A DNA stretch of 64,000 nucleotides from Odiellus spinosus (GCA_963920705.1 OY987226.1:26482706-26546705), one strand, 5' to 3'. Numbered from the stretch's first letter, positions 51,844-62,942 are shown. Made by a program: numbers and translations. The notes: a model not told the origin generated them from the sequence alone.

Positions 51844-52307
51844 TCAGAAGTATTTACAAAAATTGTTGGAAATGCATTCCGTCAGCGTTGATACACACTT
51901 GAGCCCGTCTAATAAATGATTGTCTAACTCGTGCGTTGCGTATGGTTTCGCAGGCATCAATAATCCTTTGACGTAGATCTTCCACGTCACGCACTTCACT
52001 AACATAAACAAAAGTCCATAAGGTGGCCCCAAAGAAAGAAATAACAAGGGTTTAGGTCCGGAGATCTGGCTGGTCACGCAACCGTTCCGCCACGACCAAT
52101 CCACCTCAAAGGGAATGTTTCATTTAGGAAGGCCCTATCTAGGAGAGAAAAATGAGGTGGTGTACCGTCGTGCATAAACCACATGTCTCGTCTCAAGGCC
52201 AATGGTACGTCTTCAAGAAGCTCGAACAGATTGTCTTGAAGAAACGGGAGATATGCCTCACCATTAAGCCTTGGCTGCACCTCGTCCCGCCGGTTGGATA
52301 TGTCCAC
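51844..52307 (-). pseudogene. Mariner-type transposase fragments, copy C left half
   Basis: Two overlapping minus-strand frames carry [20 protein letters not shown], the [11 protein letters not shown] catalytic motif, and a C-terminal part in another frame. The N-terminal half is deleted at about 52,278. Inactive. Confidence 0.65.
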
Positions 52308-52466
52308 CTTCCCTCAAACGTCTCTCGACAGTTTGGATATAGTTTGTTGATTACGGAGAAGACTGGACTTTTGTCAGTGGTTTATCGCTCAACATCAAGA
52401 CATCAACTTACCGCAAAATCTTTTAGTTACGGATGAGGCCATTTTTCTCGTGACGGCATACTGAAC

Positions 52467-52967
52467 ATGCACAACAGGCATCAATGGGCGAAACAAAACC
52501 CCCACGCTACAAGTGTTAGGGCTCACCAAGTTCAATTCAGCTTAAACGTCTGGTGCGGAATTGTTGGTGACCATTTAATTGGACCATTCTTTTTGCAGCC
52601 AAGGCTTAATGGTGAGGCATACCTCCCGTTTCTTCAAGACAATCTGTTAGAGCTTCTTGAAGACGTACCATTGGCCTTGAGACGAGACATGTGTTTTATG
52701 CACGACGGTGCACCACCTTATGTTTCTCTCCTAGTCAGGGCCTTCCTTAATGAAACATTCAATTTGAGGTGGATTGGTTGTGGCGGAACGGTTGAGTGGC
52801 CAGCCAGATCTCCGAACCTAAACCCTTGTGATTTCTTTCTTTGGGGCCACCTTAAGGACTTCGTTAATGTTAGTGAAGTGCGTGACGTGGAAGATCTACG
52901 TCAAAGGATTATTAATGCCTGCGAAACCATACGCAACACACAAGGGATCTTCGAACGAGTTAGATAA
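52467..52967 (+). pseudogene. Mariner-type transposase C-terminal half, copy C right half
   Basis: 166 open codons contain [40 protein letters not shown] with the second catalytic aspartate, and [16 protein letters not shown], where the third catalytic position reads N in place of D in the SPDLNP motif seen in copy B. Thirty-six residues separate the second and third positions. The first acidic residue lies upstream across a one-base frameshift (about 52,435). Not active. Confidence 0.75.
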
Positions 52968-55900
52968 TCATTTATTAGACGGGCTCAAGTGTGTATCAAC
53001 GCTGACGGAATGCATTTCGAACAATTTTTGTAAATACTTCTGATTCCGATTATTAAACAATTGATAATTATGGTAATTAATGGTGTCTTGTAAAATTCCC
53101 TTTTCAACACCCGCAACACGTAATAAACCACACTTTGATTTCAAGTACTTCTGACCAAAGTTAATGATTGCACACTCCTAAACATGTTGATACGCTTTTT
53201 TTAGTAAATAAACACCTTGTTTAACTTATCTCTCGATAATTAGCTTATGCACAATTAAATTGAAAAACAATAATGGTCAAAGGCACAATCTTACCTACAC
53301 CTTTCGGTAGTTTTTCGTATTTTTGAGGACTATTTTCAAGGGCTCATAACTACGCAACGCAGCGCGTGAGACTAAAGGTTCATAAACCTTTTTCACTCAG
53401 TCTGACCCCACGAAGAACCCCCTTCATTTTTTCCAGACCTTTCTAAAACACCCTGTATATTTTTTTCGATTTTGAAACTATTCAAATTAAGAAATCCGAC
53501 GAAAAAAAGGGTGCCTTCGTACACGAGCCAATTCTATGCGTTTCGGAAACTTTATGCGAGACTTGTATTGACCAGAAGCCCGCCCACCTACCGTGCGTGA
53601 ATTGTTCGCAATTTGGTCCTAGTTTGAATTGTTTTCCGCCTCCCAAACCCGTCGCGAGTTTTCTGAACTATCTGCAAACGTTACACGCTGTTAAAAACGT
53701 GGTACTTTTAAGTCACAATGGAGCCAATTAGGATAATCAACTAATAATTAAAGAAATCATGAATAGAGATGAACAATGGAAACCGGAAGTTATTATCAAT
53801 GGCACGAAAATAATTAAAATGAAGCTATTCAATCTGTTGTTCTTAGATTCGTACAGTTTTATTCCGGTTGCGCTAGCAATGTTCCCTTCGACATTCGGAC
53901 TAAAAAATGTGGCAGCGAAAGGCTACTTCCCGCATTTCATATTTAATGTAGTGCATCATAATTTCGATATTAATCGACACATTGAAACCAATTACGTTTT
54001 GGACAAAATCTTACCGCCGACCGAAGCCTATGGTGCCCAATATTTTGATCGCGATGGTCTTAATAAATTTACGCAATGGCACGCTGATGAAACTAAAGCG
54101 GAAAAAGGATTCAATTCTCTAAAGGAACTTGATTATTATTGCGTAAACGATGTGTCTCTACTTAAACACGGATGCCTCGCGTACCGTAAAATGCTATTAG
54201 ATATAGCGGATGTAGACCCTTTTACGTGTGGGGCGATCACACTACCCGGTGTCTGCTCCTATGTTTACCGAAAAAAATTCTATAGAAAAGATACTATTGG
54301 AATTCTGCCCCTAAATAATTATCGCTTGAAAGAAAACCAGTCGGCTGTCGCTGTGGAGTGGTTGCAATGGGTCGCGTTTCAGAGGGATATAACGATTCAA
54401 TCCGCTTTCACGGGTAAAGAAGTTAAATTAGAAAAAATCAAAGTAGACGGTTTCTATAAGAACGAAGTATTCGAGTTTAACGGATGTTGGTACCACGGAT
54501 GTCTTGACTGTTTTAAAACAAATCGCCACCAGATACTTCATAACGACCCAAGTCAGTCTATGAATATGCGGTATAGCCGCACGACGAAAATAATGTCCAA
54601 ACTACAGAGTCTCGGTTATAAGGTCAATACTATTTGGGAATGTAAATGGAATTCGGAGAAGAAAACCAACCCTGAAATAGCGGCTTTTTTAGAGAGAGAG
54701 GACATAAAATTTAAAATCAAAAGCCCTTTAAAGCCACGTGATGCTTTCTTCGGTGGAAGGTGTAATGCCCTAAAGCTTCATCACAAGGTAGATGGTGCTG
54801 ACCAGTTACTCTATTATGATTTAATATCTCTTTATCCTTTCGTGAATAAATGATCTAAAATAACACTAGGGCATCCCAAGATTATCTTACACGATATACC
54901 CGACGTATTTTCATTCGACGGTCTATTAAAATGCGAAGTTCTGCCCCCCAAAGACTTATACCATCCAGTGCTTCCCCTGAAAATTAACGGTAAACTAGTG
55001 TTCACGCTTTGCTACACTTGCGCTAAAACCCAATTTCAAGGCGTTTGCGAACACCCCGACGAAATGCGAAAGTTGCGCGGAACTTGGGTAACCGAAGAAT
55101 TGAGATGGGCTATTAATAGGAACTACGTCGTTTTAAAATCCTTCGAAGCGTGGTCGTACAAAACTACCCAGTATGATAAGAAGACTGGTGCTGGCGGACT
55201 ATTTACCGAATATATAATTTCGTTTTTACGCTACAAGACCGAGACTAGCGGGTTCCCTGCCGACTGCCAAACCCAAGAAGCTAAAGAGCTCTACGTGAAA
55301 ATTTTTAAAGAGGTTGAAGGGATTGAACTTGATATAACGAAGATTGCTAAAAATGATGGTTTAAGATCAATTAGTAAGCTCTGTGCAAACGCTTTCTGGG
55401 GGAAATTTGGAGAGCACGTTCGTACGACACGTACAGAGATTGTAAAAGACCCTAGCCAGTTCTATCAACTTTTATTAAATCCCGATATAACAGTAAAATC
55501 AGTTTTTCCCATAAATGACGAAACCATTTTGATAAAATCCGAGCCCGTAGTTGAGAACGAAGGAATTCTTAAACACGGTAATGTAGTATTAGCAGCCTTT
55601 ACAACTTGTTTCGCTCGTCTCGAACTACTCAAGTATCTAGAGTTAGCTGGAAAGCATTGTTTTTACATGGACACTGATTCCCTAGTGTTCTTAGCGCCTG
55701 CAGGCGTGTCAATGATCAAGACCGGAGACTACTTGGGTCAAATGAAAAACGAACTCGAATCTTACGGACCTCGGAGCTATATAATAGAGATGGCTGCGGG
55801 AGGCCCAAAAAATTACTCCCTTTGTATCCACAACCCCGATACGGGGGTTAATAGTTATATTACTAAAATTAAAGGGTTTAGGATAAACGCCTCCAACGAT

Positions 55901-56110
55901 AAAATTATAAATTTTGAAAATTTAAAAACCCTGATAGGAGTAGACACCGAAAAGGTTGAAGGATATCAAGTCCCAGTCCCAAAACAGATTAGGCGCTTGC
56001 AGGATCATACGCTGATCTCGAGAGACGAAACCAAAGTTTATCGCTGTGTAGTCGATAAAGTAAGGGTACTCCCCAATTACGAAACAGTCCCATATGGTTA
56101 CGCGTTATAA

Positions 56111-56945
56111 AAAACTGTATAAATCTAAAAAAATAATGTTATCTTTGAATTGTTTAGAAATCGCTGTGTAAAAAAAATCAACGCGAAAGGATGGTCGTAT
56201 AAATGTATATAAATAGTATTATTTGGTCTTAAAAAGGTCCATTTTTGTTTTTTCGTAATACAAAGAGTTGAATTCAAATTTTGGTGTGTTTACTGTTAGG
56301 TTGGCTTTCTTACATTACGAGGAGGGTAATAACCTCTCTGTTACGGGCGCGCGTTGGGTTAAGCGAGAAAAAAGAGCTAGACTGAGTGAGAGAGAGGCGA
56401 TGGAGAGAGAGAGAGAGAGAGCTAGCGCGACGTTGCTAGTGGGGGCTACGGGAGCCTTTACGTTATTCTACGATATCGGGCACGGTCCGAGATCGTTTTA
56501 GCGAGAGAGCGCGCGAAGGGGCGGATATGTAATTCGATTCTTGCTCTCGAGAGTATATATTAGAAAAAACAGATACTTTATTCGTCCTCCAGTTGCTACA
56601 TTTCAACCATTTATATTTTAAATTCTATAATTTAAAGGGTAATATTTTAAAGGCTTATTCTTAGGTACAATCTTATTCAATCTTGGTAAAGTTCGGTAGT
56701 ATTAAATTAAGGCGAGATACAGCGTTATTATAGGACGTATAGACTAAAAAAAATTTATCAAAATGTACTTTTTTTAAGTTTTTTTAAATTTTAATTAATA
56801 TACACTATTTACAATATAAACAATTCATACAATTAATAAAAAAATATACAATATATACACTATTTACAATTAATACAATATTTACAATATATACATTTTT
56901 TTTAAAGAAAAAAAGGGATCAAGGGACGCACAAAGCAAGTCTCTC
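56111..56945. other. Gap between polymerase and the antisense gene
   Basis: No gene. A GAGAGA-rich stretch lies at 56,385-56,420. An AT-rich stretch of repeated ACAATATATACACTATTTAC type lies at 56,790-56,900. A small hairpin AGGGACGC/GCGTCCCT brackets 56,932-56,977. Confidence 0.5.
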
Positions 56946-58033
56946 CTAAATGAGACTAAACATGTGCGCGTCCCTTGCCGAGATTACAGGAAGAAGATAA
57001 TGATGGAGGATCCTGTAATCCCGCATCTGCGCCAGGTTTTCACGAAGTCTAAAAAAACAAAAGAAAAAAAAACATAGCTCTTAGTAAAAACAAATAATAA
57101 TATTAATAATAATTATAATAAATATTATAATGGCAAATATCATACAGAAGCGAGCGGCAATCTAACTCCCAGAGACTGTAAAAAAAAAAAAAAAAAAAAA
57201 AAAAGCGAAAATCGGTAAATATACATTTGGGGGTATTTTTTTAATAATATATTTGGAAAAAAATTCTTACCGGTCACCAAAGAATACTGTACACTGCCGT
57301 ATGGCAGCAGTGACACATCTCTCGAATTCCCGCACGTACTCTACTTCGTACCGGCACAGAGCCCCAAAAAAACTTCGCCGAGACGGGCAAGTAGGCTTTT
57401 ATTAAAAGATTAATAATATTAAAAGCTTGAAAGATTTTATAATACGGACTTTATATAATGTAATGAAACATACATGGTGGACTGGCAGTCGGGCCTCATA
57501 TACCCGCGTGGTGCCATAACCGTCCACGGCGTCTCTTCATTGACGCCGTGCGCATGACCCACCACGCGCGGTAGCGCCTCCACCATTGGATGCCCCATCG
57601 GTTGGGGCATCGCCATCGCCTCCTCCTCCATAGGCTGGGGCTGCGGCTCCTCCATCGTCGGGGGCTGCGGCTGGGCCATCGGCTCCCCCTCCTCCTCCAC
57701 CTCATCCTCTATATCGTACATAGGCCACTCCGGCTCGGGTACTACCAAGTTGTGGTAATGTGGTGCTGGTGCCACCCAAACCGAAGGCTCGGCGTCGGGT
57801 GCTGGGGAGGCGATTGGGGAAGCGAGACCGAACGCGTCGGCCCAAACCCGAGCAGGGAATACGGCCCCGTCGCCGGAGTCCGCCTCGTCCATCACGAAGC
57901 GGCCGAACTGCGGTCCGGGCGACGGGGTCCTCGAACTCATCGAGCTCGACGACGGCCACGAGAATCGACTCATCTCGCTCGCCGCCGAGCTCTCGCTCCC
58001 CGAGGGGCTCTCGGGGGAGTACCCTTCCGCCAT
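56946..58033 (-). CDS. Predicted spliced acidic protein, antisense cargo gene of the Polinton
   Basis: Three exons are proposed on the minus strand. Exon 1 starts at ATG 58,033 and is open to 57,437 (198 codons). It is GC-rich in a very AT-rich neighbourhood, rich in Ser, Pro, Glu and Met, with DIEDEVEEEGEP and PQPQPMEEEAMAMPQ. Exon 2, 57,338-57,271, encodes YVREFERCVTAAIRQC and ends at a GTAAGAA donor. Exon 3, 57,048-56,946, follows a poly-pyrimidine AG, joins in phase and encodes LRENLAQMRDYRILHHYLLP and ISARDAHMFSLI before TAG. Exon 1 donor is uncertain (GTTTCA at 57,469 fits phase; GTATGT at 57,473 fits the consensus but not the phase). AATAAA at about 57,398-57,403 could end an unspliced form. 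No family recognised. An acidic regulatory protein is a guess only. Confidence 0.5.
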
Positions 58034-58905
58034 CGGGCGCGCCGACGTTAATTCGCGGGAAAAAATATTTAAAAGTTTTCAAAAAGTTGTTAGAAAAGAA
58101 GCGAAGTCTTATGTACTCAAATCTACGCGATCCATGATCCTAAGTTTTTAAAGTTTTAAAATTTATTATCCTCGACAAGAAGCTCAAGTGGTGAAGCGGT
58201 AATGGTACTGAGCGTAAGGTTGAATTTCGTTTTTATGCCAAAAGTCGATGGGGGCTGCACTAGATGTCCAACCTTATTCGGACACCCCTGTTTTTTTCGG
58301 GGGGGGGGGAACACAAACGGAGATGGTTTAAAATACTTTTACCCCCTTTGCACCTGAATTATTTTTGGAGTCAAAAAGAACTTTTGCCATGTATAGAAGT
58401 TCCCACCATTCGTGGCTATCGTCGGTGGTCCCAGTATCCGGACGCCCACGTCATCTCACCAAGGACTAAACGTCATCCCTCGATCTCCATTGTCGTATTC
58501 CGCGATCCATTGTAGGTCAAAGCGCCTAAAAAACTGCGCCCAACCCTTGATCCTAAACAGCCTGGTTCGACGGTGTCAAGCGAATACTTTGTCAAAGACA
58601 AGTTCTTTGACTTCAAGCTCCCTTTCTTTTTTACTCTTCTTCCAGTCACCCGCAATCTTAAAATTTCAAACTCTAGTTTCGTCTCTCGGGGGAGGGGGCC
58701 CAGAAAAAACCAATGCCTTCAACTTTTTTTTCCCGCTTTTTTTGGCGCGAAAAATATTTTTGGCGGGAAAATGTTCCCGCCAAACCCCCCCCCCCCCCGC
58801 GATGGTTGGATCTCGCGACCGCGACGCGCGCGCGCGAAGTTACGCGAAAATTAGCCTCACGATAGTAGCAGCGCGTAGCTTATCACGCGCTACTTTAACG
58901 CGATC
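58034..58905. other. Gap before the ATPase: no gene supported
   Basis: It contains a TATTTAAA at 58,068-58,075 (a possible TATA element for the antisense gene), a weak tRNA-like stretch at 58,181-58,229 (AGCTCAAGTGGTGAAGCGGT and GGTTGAATTTC), and homopolymer runs of G (about 58,300) and C (about 58,785). Overlapping open frames on both strands reflect base composition. Confidence 0.45.
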
Positions 58906-58940
58906 TATAAATAAGTTTTTATCCGTCGTATTAGTCATTA
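58906..58940 (+). promoter_or_regulatory. TATA box upstream of packaging ATPase
   Basis: TATAAATA at 58,906-58,913 with an initiator-like TTAGTCATTAGT about 25 bases on; the ATG is at 58,966. Confidence 0.5.
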
Positions 58941-58965
58941 GTACTTTGACCACGGAACTTGTAAC

Positions 58966-59576
58966 ATGCTTCCTTTTAAACACCTATCAGGCACATTAAT
59001 AGTGGGGAGTTCTGGATGCGGAAAAACAGAACTATGTTGTCGTATAATTAAAGAAAGAGCGTTATTATACGAGCCATCAATAGATGAAGTAGTTTGGTAT
59101 TATAGCGTTTGGCAGCCGATTTATAATGATTTGAAAAATTACGGGGTTACATTTTTACAAGGTTTACCCGACGTTTCGATTTATACCGGCGAACGCAAAA
59201 CCTTAATGATCATAGACGATCTGATGAGTGAGAATAAAGGACCGTTATCTTCACTAAATACGCCCACCATAAATCTATATCGGTTTTATATATAACCCAG
59301 AATCTATTTCATAAAAATCTAAGGGAAATATCCTTGAACGCGAGTTATATTGTTTTATTCAAACAGGTACGCGATAAATTGCAAATTAGCTGCTTAGCTA
59401 AGCAATTGTCGCCTAATAACTCAAAATTTGTTCTTGAGAGTTATTTGGACGCCACAAAATCACCGTACAGTTTTATTTTGTTAGATATGACCCCCACGTG
59501 CCCGGATAATTGGAGGATTAGAACTAATATATTCCCGGGCGAGCAATTAACCGTTTACATTCCTAAAAATCAATAA
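58966..59576 (+). pseudogene. Polinton genome-packaging ATPase (FtsK/HerA type), frameshifted
   Basis: The enzyme would drive DNA into the capsid. Walker A GSSGCGKTE lies at about residue 14-22, Walker B LMIIDDLM near residue 82-89, and the sensor-like YITQN in the second frame. A one-base loss near 59,255-59,265 moves the downstream part (continuing to 59,576) into another frame, so the first frame ends early at 59,295. The total length, about 200 codons, matches Polinton ATPases. Start ATG at 58,966 follows a TATA box by 50 bases. Confidence 0.9.
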
Positions 59577-59613
59577 AACGCAACACCACACTACAAACGT
59601 CGTCAGTCGCAAA

Positions 59614-59982
59614 ATGCCATCCAAAGGAAGAAGGTCTCGAAAAATACCAAAGAACTCTCTCTCCAAAAGAAACGTGGTTTTATTATCGGCTTTGGGTCGT
59701 TTAAATAGGAAACAGAGAATTGGTATCCTTCAATCAGCTAATAAAGATCTGATAGAATCGATCAGCGAAGTTGTTTTGAACACTCTGAACGGAAATCTGA
59801 AACTTGACACCAAAAATACTAAGAAACTAGCTAAACACAAAACGAATCTCCGTCGAATTGGAGATCGAACATTAAGCTGGAGAGCGAAAAAACGCATACT
59901 CGTAAATCAAAAGGGTGATGGTTTCTTTTCCATATTATTACCCATCGCCGCTTCTATAATCAGTGCCCTATCGGCGAAATGA
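59614..59982 (+). CDS. Small basic Polinton protein with hydrophobic C-terminus
   Basis: 122 codons. The N-terminus is strongly basic (MPSKGRRSRKIPKN), the middle has a conserved-looking helix (ISEVVLNTLNGNLKL), followed by a basic stretch with RAKKRILVNQKGDGF, and the end is hydrophobic (FFSILLPIAASIISALSA). Proteins of this layout are common beside Polinton and adintovirus capsid genes. A core or membrane-active virion role has been suggested for such proteins, but here it is inference. Its stop overlaps the next ATG by ATGA. Confidence 0.75.
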   Translation: MPSKGRRSRKIPKNSLSKRNVVLLSALGRLNRKQRIGILQSANKDLIESISEVVLNTLNGNLKLDTKNTKKLAKHKTNLRRIGDRTLSWRAKKRILVNQKGDGFFSILLPIAASIISALSAK

Positions 59983-60572
59983 AATACTCTCAGAAGATGA
60001 TTTTGGTCCCGATCGAGCAGGCCCCTGCGGCTAGCGTAAACCCCGCGTCCGCAGGAGAGATCAGTAAAGAAAAGGCCGTACTAAATGGTCTTGAAGTCGA
60101 AATGCGAAAAATTTTAAATGATTCGAGCTTGGATGACAAAACCAAATGGGTTCTATACGAACAAATCTTTCAAAGAAATCAAAATCTAACGAAGTTACGT
60201 ATCAATAAACCTAGATACGAAGCTCCTCTCAGCTTGTTTTCGATCAAATATAGGTCATTGGCCCGAAAAATATTCCACCATTTGATCGAAAATGATACTA
60301 GAGTCAGGTTCTCGGAAATCAACGGCAACCTCGAAGTCGATGGACACAAGGTACTTAATTCCGACATTAGCGAATTAGTCTTTCACGCGATTAAAGTTAA
60401 AGAAGGGAAAAACGTCCCCCCTCCCCCCATCGGATGGGGCGAGTTCGAGCCGTTTGTCAAAAGTTTTTTACCTCAAAGTATCGCCCCACCTACCCTCGTG
60501 CTCCCCATCCCGTCCGTCGCTCCCCATACACCCGCCTCGCTACCGAGTCAGTCTACTAAAAAATACACGTAG
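59979..60572 (+). CDS. Conserved Polinton protein of 197 aa, probably virion-associated
   Basis: It starts MKYSQKMILVPIEQ and includes KWVLYEQIFQRNQNLTKLR, then a compact domain with NGNLEVDGHKVLNSDISELV and an aromatic GWGEFEPF, and a proline-rich tail. This layout recurs in Polintons between ATPase and capsid genes. Function is unknown; a structural or assembly role is likely from position. It overlaps the preceding gene by four bases (ATGA), a compact viral arrangement. No stops. Confidence 0.75.
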   Translation: MKYSQKMILVPIEQAPAASVNPASAGEISKEKAVLNGLEVEMRKILNDSSLDDKTKWVLYEQIFQRNQNLTKLRINKPRYEAPLSLFSIKYRSLARKIFHHLIENDTRVRFSEINGNLEVDGHKVLNSDISELVFHAIKVKEGKNVPPPPIGWGEFEPFVKSFLPQSIAPPTLVLPIPSVAPHTPASLPSQSTKKYT

Positions 60573-60706
60573 TACGCCAATTAAAAATCGTCTGAGAAAA
60601 CATTAACCGAGTCGACGTACGCGAAAGGAAAACCTACGAGGAAGCGCTTAGTACTCGATGTTAAACCGAGTTTTTTACGCGTGAAAAATAAACACAACGG
60701 TTCGGC

Positions 60707-61798
60707 ATGGGAGAGTTATCAGAGAACCAAGCGAACGCCCTAAAATTAGTTTATTACGACGAAAGCAATCCTGCATCATTTTCGAGCGCGGAAAGTCTAT
60801 ATCAAGCGGTTAAGAGTAAAGGGATTAGCAGGAAAAATGTTCGCGAATTTTTGGCAGATTCCGAAGTTTATACTTTACATCGGACACCTTTAAAGAAGTT
60901 TAAAAGGCGTAAAATCCCAGTCTCAAATATAGGCGACCGTGTTGAAGCTGATCTTATTGAAATGCGACCTTTATCTAAATTTAACGACGGGTACAACTAC
61001 ATTTTAATGATGATTGATTGTTTTTCTCGAAAAGCGTACTCAATCGCTTTAAAACGTAAGACCGGAGACGCGGTTTACGCGGCTTTAGAAGGGGTTTTAG
61101 ACACGATTAAACCCAAAGCCATTTACACGGATTGCGGTACCGAATTTTTAAATTCGAAAGTTCAAAACCTACTCAAAAGGCGTGGAATCAAATTCGACAC
61201 TATGACGTCAGAGAGTCATCATTGTCCTTACGTTGAAAGGCTTAACCGTAGTATTAAAAGTCGTATGTTTAAATATTTCACCCACAATAATACTAACCGT
61301 TATATAGACGTGCTTGAAAAGATTACCAGCGCTTATAACTCCGCTAAACATAGTTCAATAAAAATGGCTCCTAATGAGGTTAACCCCTCTAACGTCCTCG
61401 AGGTGTATAGGAACATTTATGGTCCACGTATAAAAATAAAAACCAAGAAAAAAAAAGTCCAATTTAAAATAGGAGATCACGTTCGCGTCAGTAAAGTAAA
61501 GTCGGTTTTCGGAAAAGGATACGAAGCTAGTTTCTCGACCGAAGTTTTCAAAATCGTCGGAGTTTTAAACGCCAAAACTCCTTACTTGTATAGAATAGAG
61601 GATTACGACGGTAATGATATAAAGGGTCTGTTTTATTCGGCTCAGCTCATTAGGTGCACCAAACCTCAGACCTACAAGTTAGACGCTATTTTGAAGAAGA
61701 GAAAAAGGAAAGTCAAACTCGAATATTTCGTTTCTTTCATAGGTTTACCCAAAAGTCAGAATTGTTGGGTCGCGGCTGACAATGTGTCAAACATCTAA
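60707..61798 (+). CDS. Polinton retroviral-type integrase with C-terminal chromodomain-like segment
   Basis: 363 codons, fully open. The DDE core is complete: ADLIEM (D82), YTDCGTEF (D142) and CPYVERLN (E177), with 34 residues between the last two. After a basic linker (IKIKTKKKKVQ) comes an SH3-like part, then a chromodomain-like end (ILKKRKRKVKLEYFVSFIGL and CWVAADNV). The enzyme would insert the element into chromosomes with 6-base duplications. It is the best preserved gene of the set. Its last 17 bases overlap the start of the penton-like gene. Confidence 0.95.
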   Translation: MGELSENQANALKLVYYDESNPASFSSAESLYQAVKSKGISRKNVREFLADSEVYTLHRTPLKKFKRRKIPVSNIGDRVEADLIEMRPLSKFNDGYNYILMMIDCFSRKAYSIALKRKTGDAVYAALEGVLDTIKPKAIYTDCGTEFLNSKVQNLLKRRGIKFDTMTSESHHCPYVERLNRSIKSRMFKYFTHNNTNRYIDVLEKITSAYNSAKHSSIKMAPNEVNPSNVLEVYRNIYGPRIKIKTKKKKVQFKIGDHVRVSKVKSVFGKGYEASFSTEVFKIVGVLNAKTPYLYRIEDYDGNDIKGLFYSAQLIRCTKPQTYKLDAILKKRKRKVKLEYFVSFIGLPKSQNCWVAADNVSNI

Positions 61799-62522
61799 TT
61801 TTTATCTCACGCTACCTAGCGATTCGTCAATGGACTTATACCCGAGTAATACAATGGCGTCTTATAATACAAAACTTCCTAACTCCATTGATCTCGATGG
61901 AAGATGGGAATGCGCTCTCGTGGAAATTATATAAACCAGCAGTTTTTATAACGTTAAAAAGAAAACATTTAAACAACAAATGGAAGAACGGCGTTTGCGA
62001 AAAGCCGAAACAGACGACTCGATGAAACCCTTCGTCCATGACGTCGCCGCTGGGCATTACCTGTCGATGGATCATATATAATGCTTCGCTTGTTTCGATT
62101 ATGACAGCCTAACGGGTTTCGTTAAAGTAAAACGCGACGACAAGGCCGAGTTTATGCCCGTTTTATCAGCCGCCATCTTAGGGTATGACGATCACGAAAA
62201 TGTAGAGGGACTGGCCCCTCGTCAAGCACGCATCAATTATCACGTGCCATCGCAGTTATACATCTACAGCGATATAGTGGAAAATGAAATAGTCGGCGAG
62301 TCTCTAGTGCCGTTATTACGAATAATCCCAGTGGAAAATAGAAACCACGGAGTCACTATAGTGAAAACGTTTGTTTCTCCGCATTACGTATCATTGGCTA
62401 AAATGTATTTCGATTCAATTACGATAGATATAAGGGACCACTTGGGGGACCCTGTCCCATTCGCTTACGGGACACTCGTGTGTAAACTACACTTAAAAAG
62501 ATGCGGCGAACCGCTAATTTAG
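61782..62522 (+). pseudogene. Penton-like minor capsid protein, two in-frame stops
   Basis: The frame of 246 codons starts at ATG 61,782, inside the end of the integrase gene. The N-terminus has NFYLTLPSDSSMDLYP and LDGRWECALVEI, the C-terminus VSLAKMYFDSITIDIRD and PFAYGTLVCKLHL. This is the pattern of the Polinton single-jelly-roll minor capsid (vertex) protein. TAA codons interrupt it at 61,932-61,934 and 62,079-62,081; the rest is unshifted. Each stop could have arisen by one substitution. Confidence 0.82.
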
Positions 62523-62536
62523 AAAAATGTTGTTAC

Positions 62537-62923
62537 AAAACTTATTACTTAAATCAAGCTCAAACTGGCGCGGGGGTTGGTCGTTTTTACGTAGGCAGGT
62601 CTTTTCGCTCGTTACGTCGCTCCTATGCTTTTGAACGGCGCTAAATTTGTAGTTAAGAAACTCTTGGGCACCGGCACCCGCGTTTTCGGTGACGTCATGG
62701 GGGGTCAAAGTTTCAAAGAATCGGCGAAACGGAGAGCGAATGAAACGCTGGATGAGGTACGGAAACAATATGGATCGGGAATAAAGAAGAGGAAAATGAA
62801 AAAACGTGTTAAAAAACACCAAAGAAGAAAAAGAAAAACATAAAAAGAGCCGCCAGGAAAGGTTTTAAGTCATTTAAGCGCCAACTGTCGTTCCGAACGC
62901 CACGCGATATTTTTACCAAGTAG
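62537..62923 (+). pseudogene. Small Gly-rich/basic virion-type protein, two frame breaks
   Basis: Three pieces in three frames follow one another: YYLNQAQTGAGVGRFYVGRS (about 62,543-62,603), FVVKKLLGTGTRVFGDVMGG within 62,625-62,843, and a basic end with RAARKGFKSF up to TAG at 62,921-62,923. Such a Gly-rich start, amphipathic middle and Lys/Arg-rich end precede the major capsid gene in many Polintons. A DNA-binding core role is inferred. Confidence 0.6.
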
Positions 62924-62942
62924 AAGAAAAAAAATTACAAAC

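Larger units (their letters stand above)
51440..53455. mobile_element. Inverted-dimer Tc1/mariner element, copy C, inside polymerase gene
   Basis: The ends are CAGGGTGTTTTAGAAAGG and its exact inverse, flanked by TA at 51,438-51,439 and 53,456-53,457, a clean mariner target duplication. The left half is a shortened inverse copy of the right half. The central junction (GATTACGGAGAAGACTGGAC, about 52,354) is the same as in the copy at 9,995-12,320. Removing the dimer plus one TA would leave the polymerase reading frame in phase, so the insertion alone did not shift it. Confidence 0.9.
49950..56110 (+). pseudogene. Polinton protein-primed DNA polymerase B, broken
   Basis: The polymerase copies the element by protein priming. 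The region from about 50,192 encodes the polymerase N-terminal part (with a NHDSLCLPRAL-type segment near 50,650 and Cys-rich ligand pairs at 51,130-51,380). After the mariner come the exonuclease motif FDFET (about 53,465), a long middle part, and palm motifs DLISLYP (54,820), KLCANAFWGKFG (55,375) and MDTDSLVF (55,668). Breaks: TAA 50,156-50,158, a one-base frameshift near 50,478, TAG 51,063-51,065, mariner 51,440-53,455, TAG 53,729-53,731 within the Exo II region and TGA 54,851-54,853. An imperfect 50-base tandem repeat lies at 49,954-50,060, and the true start is unclear. It cannot be active as it stands. Confidence 0.9.

Noticed and set aside
56268-56501. Plus-strand frame of 77 codons after the polymerase gene
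   Set aside because: It is driven by a GAGAGA repeat (REREREAS-like) and has no supporting features.
57590-58137. Several Arg/Leu-rich open frames on the plus strand and another minus frame
   Set aside because: They are shadows of the GC-rich antisense exon. Their composition is that of complement reading, not of a protein.
58181-58229. tRNA or SINE with A and B boxes
   Set aside because: The B box (GGTTGAATTTC) departs from consensus and no acceptor stem forms. Kept only as a note.
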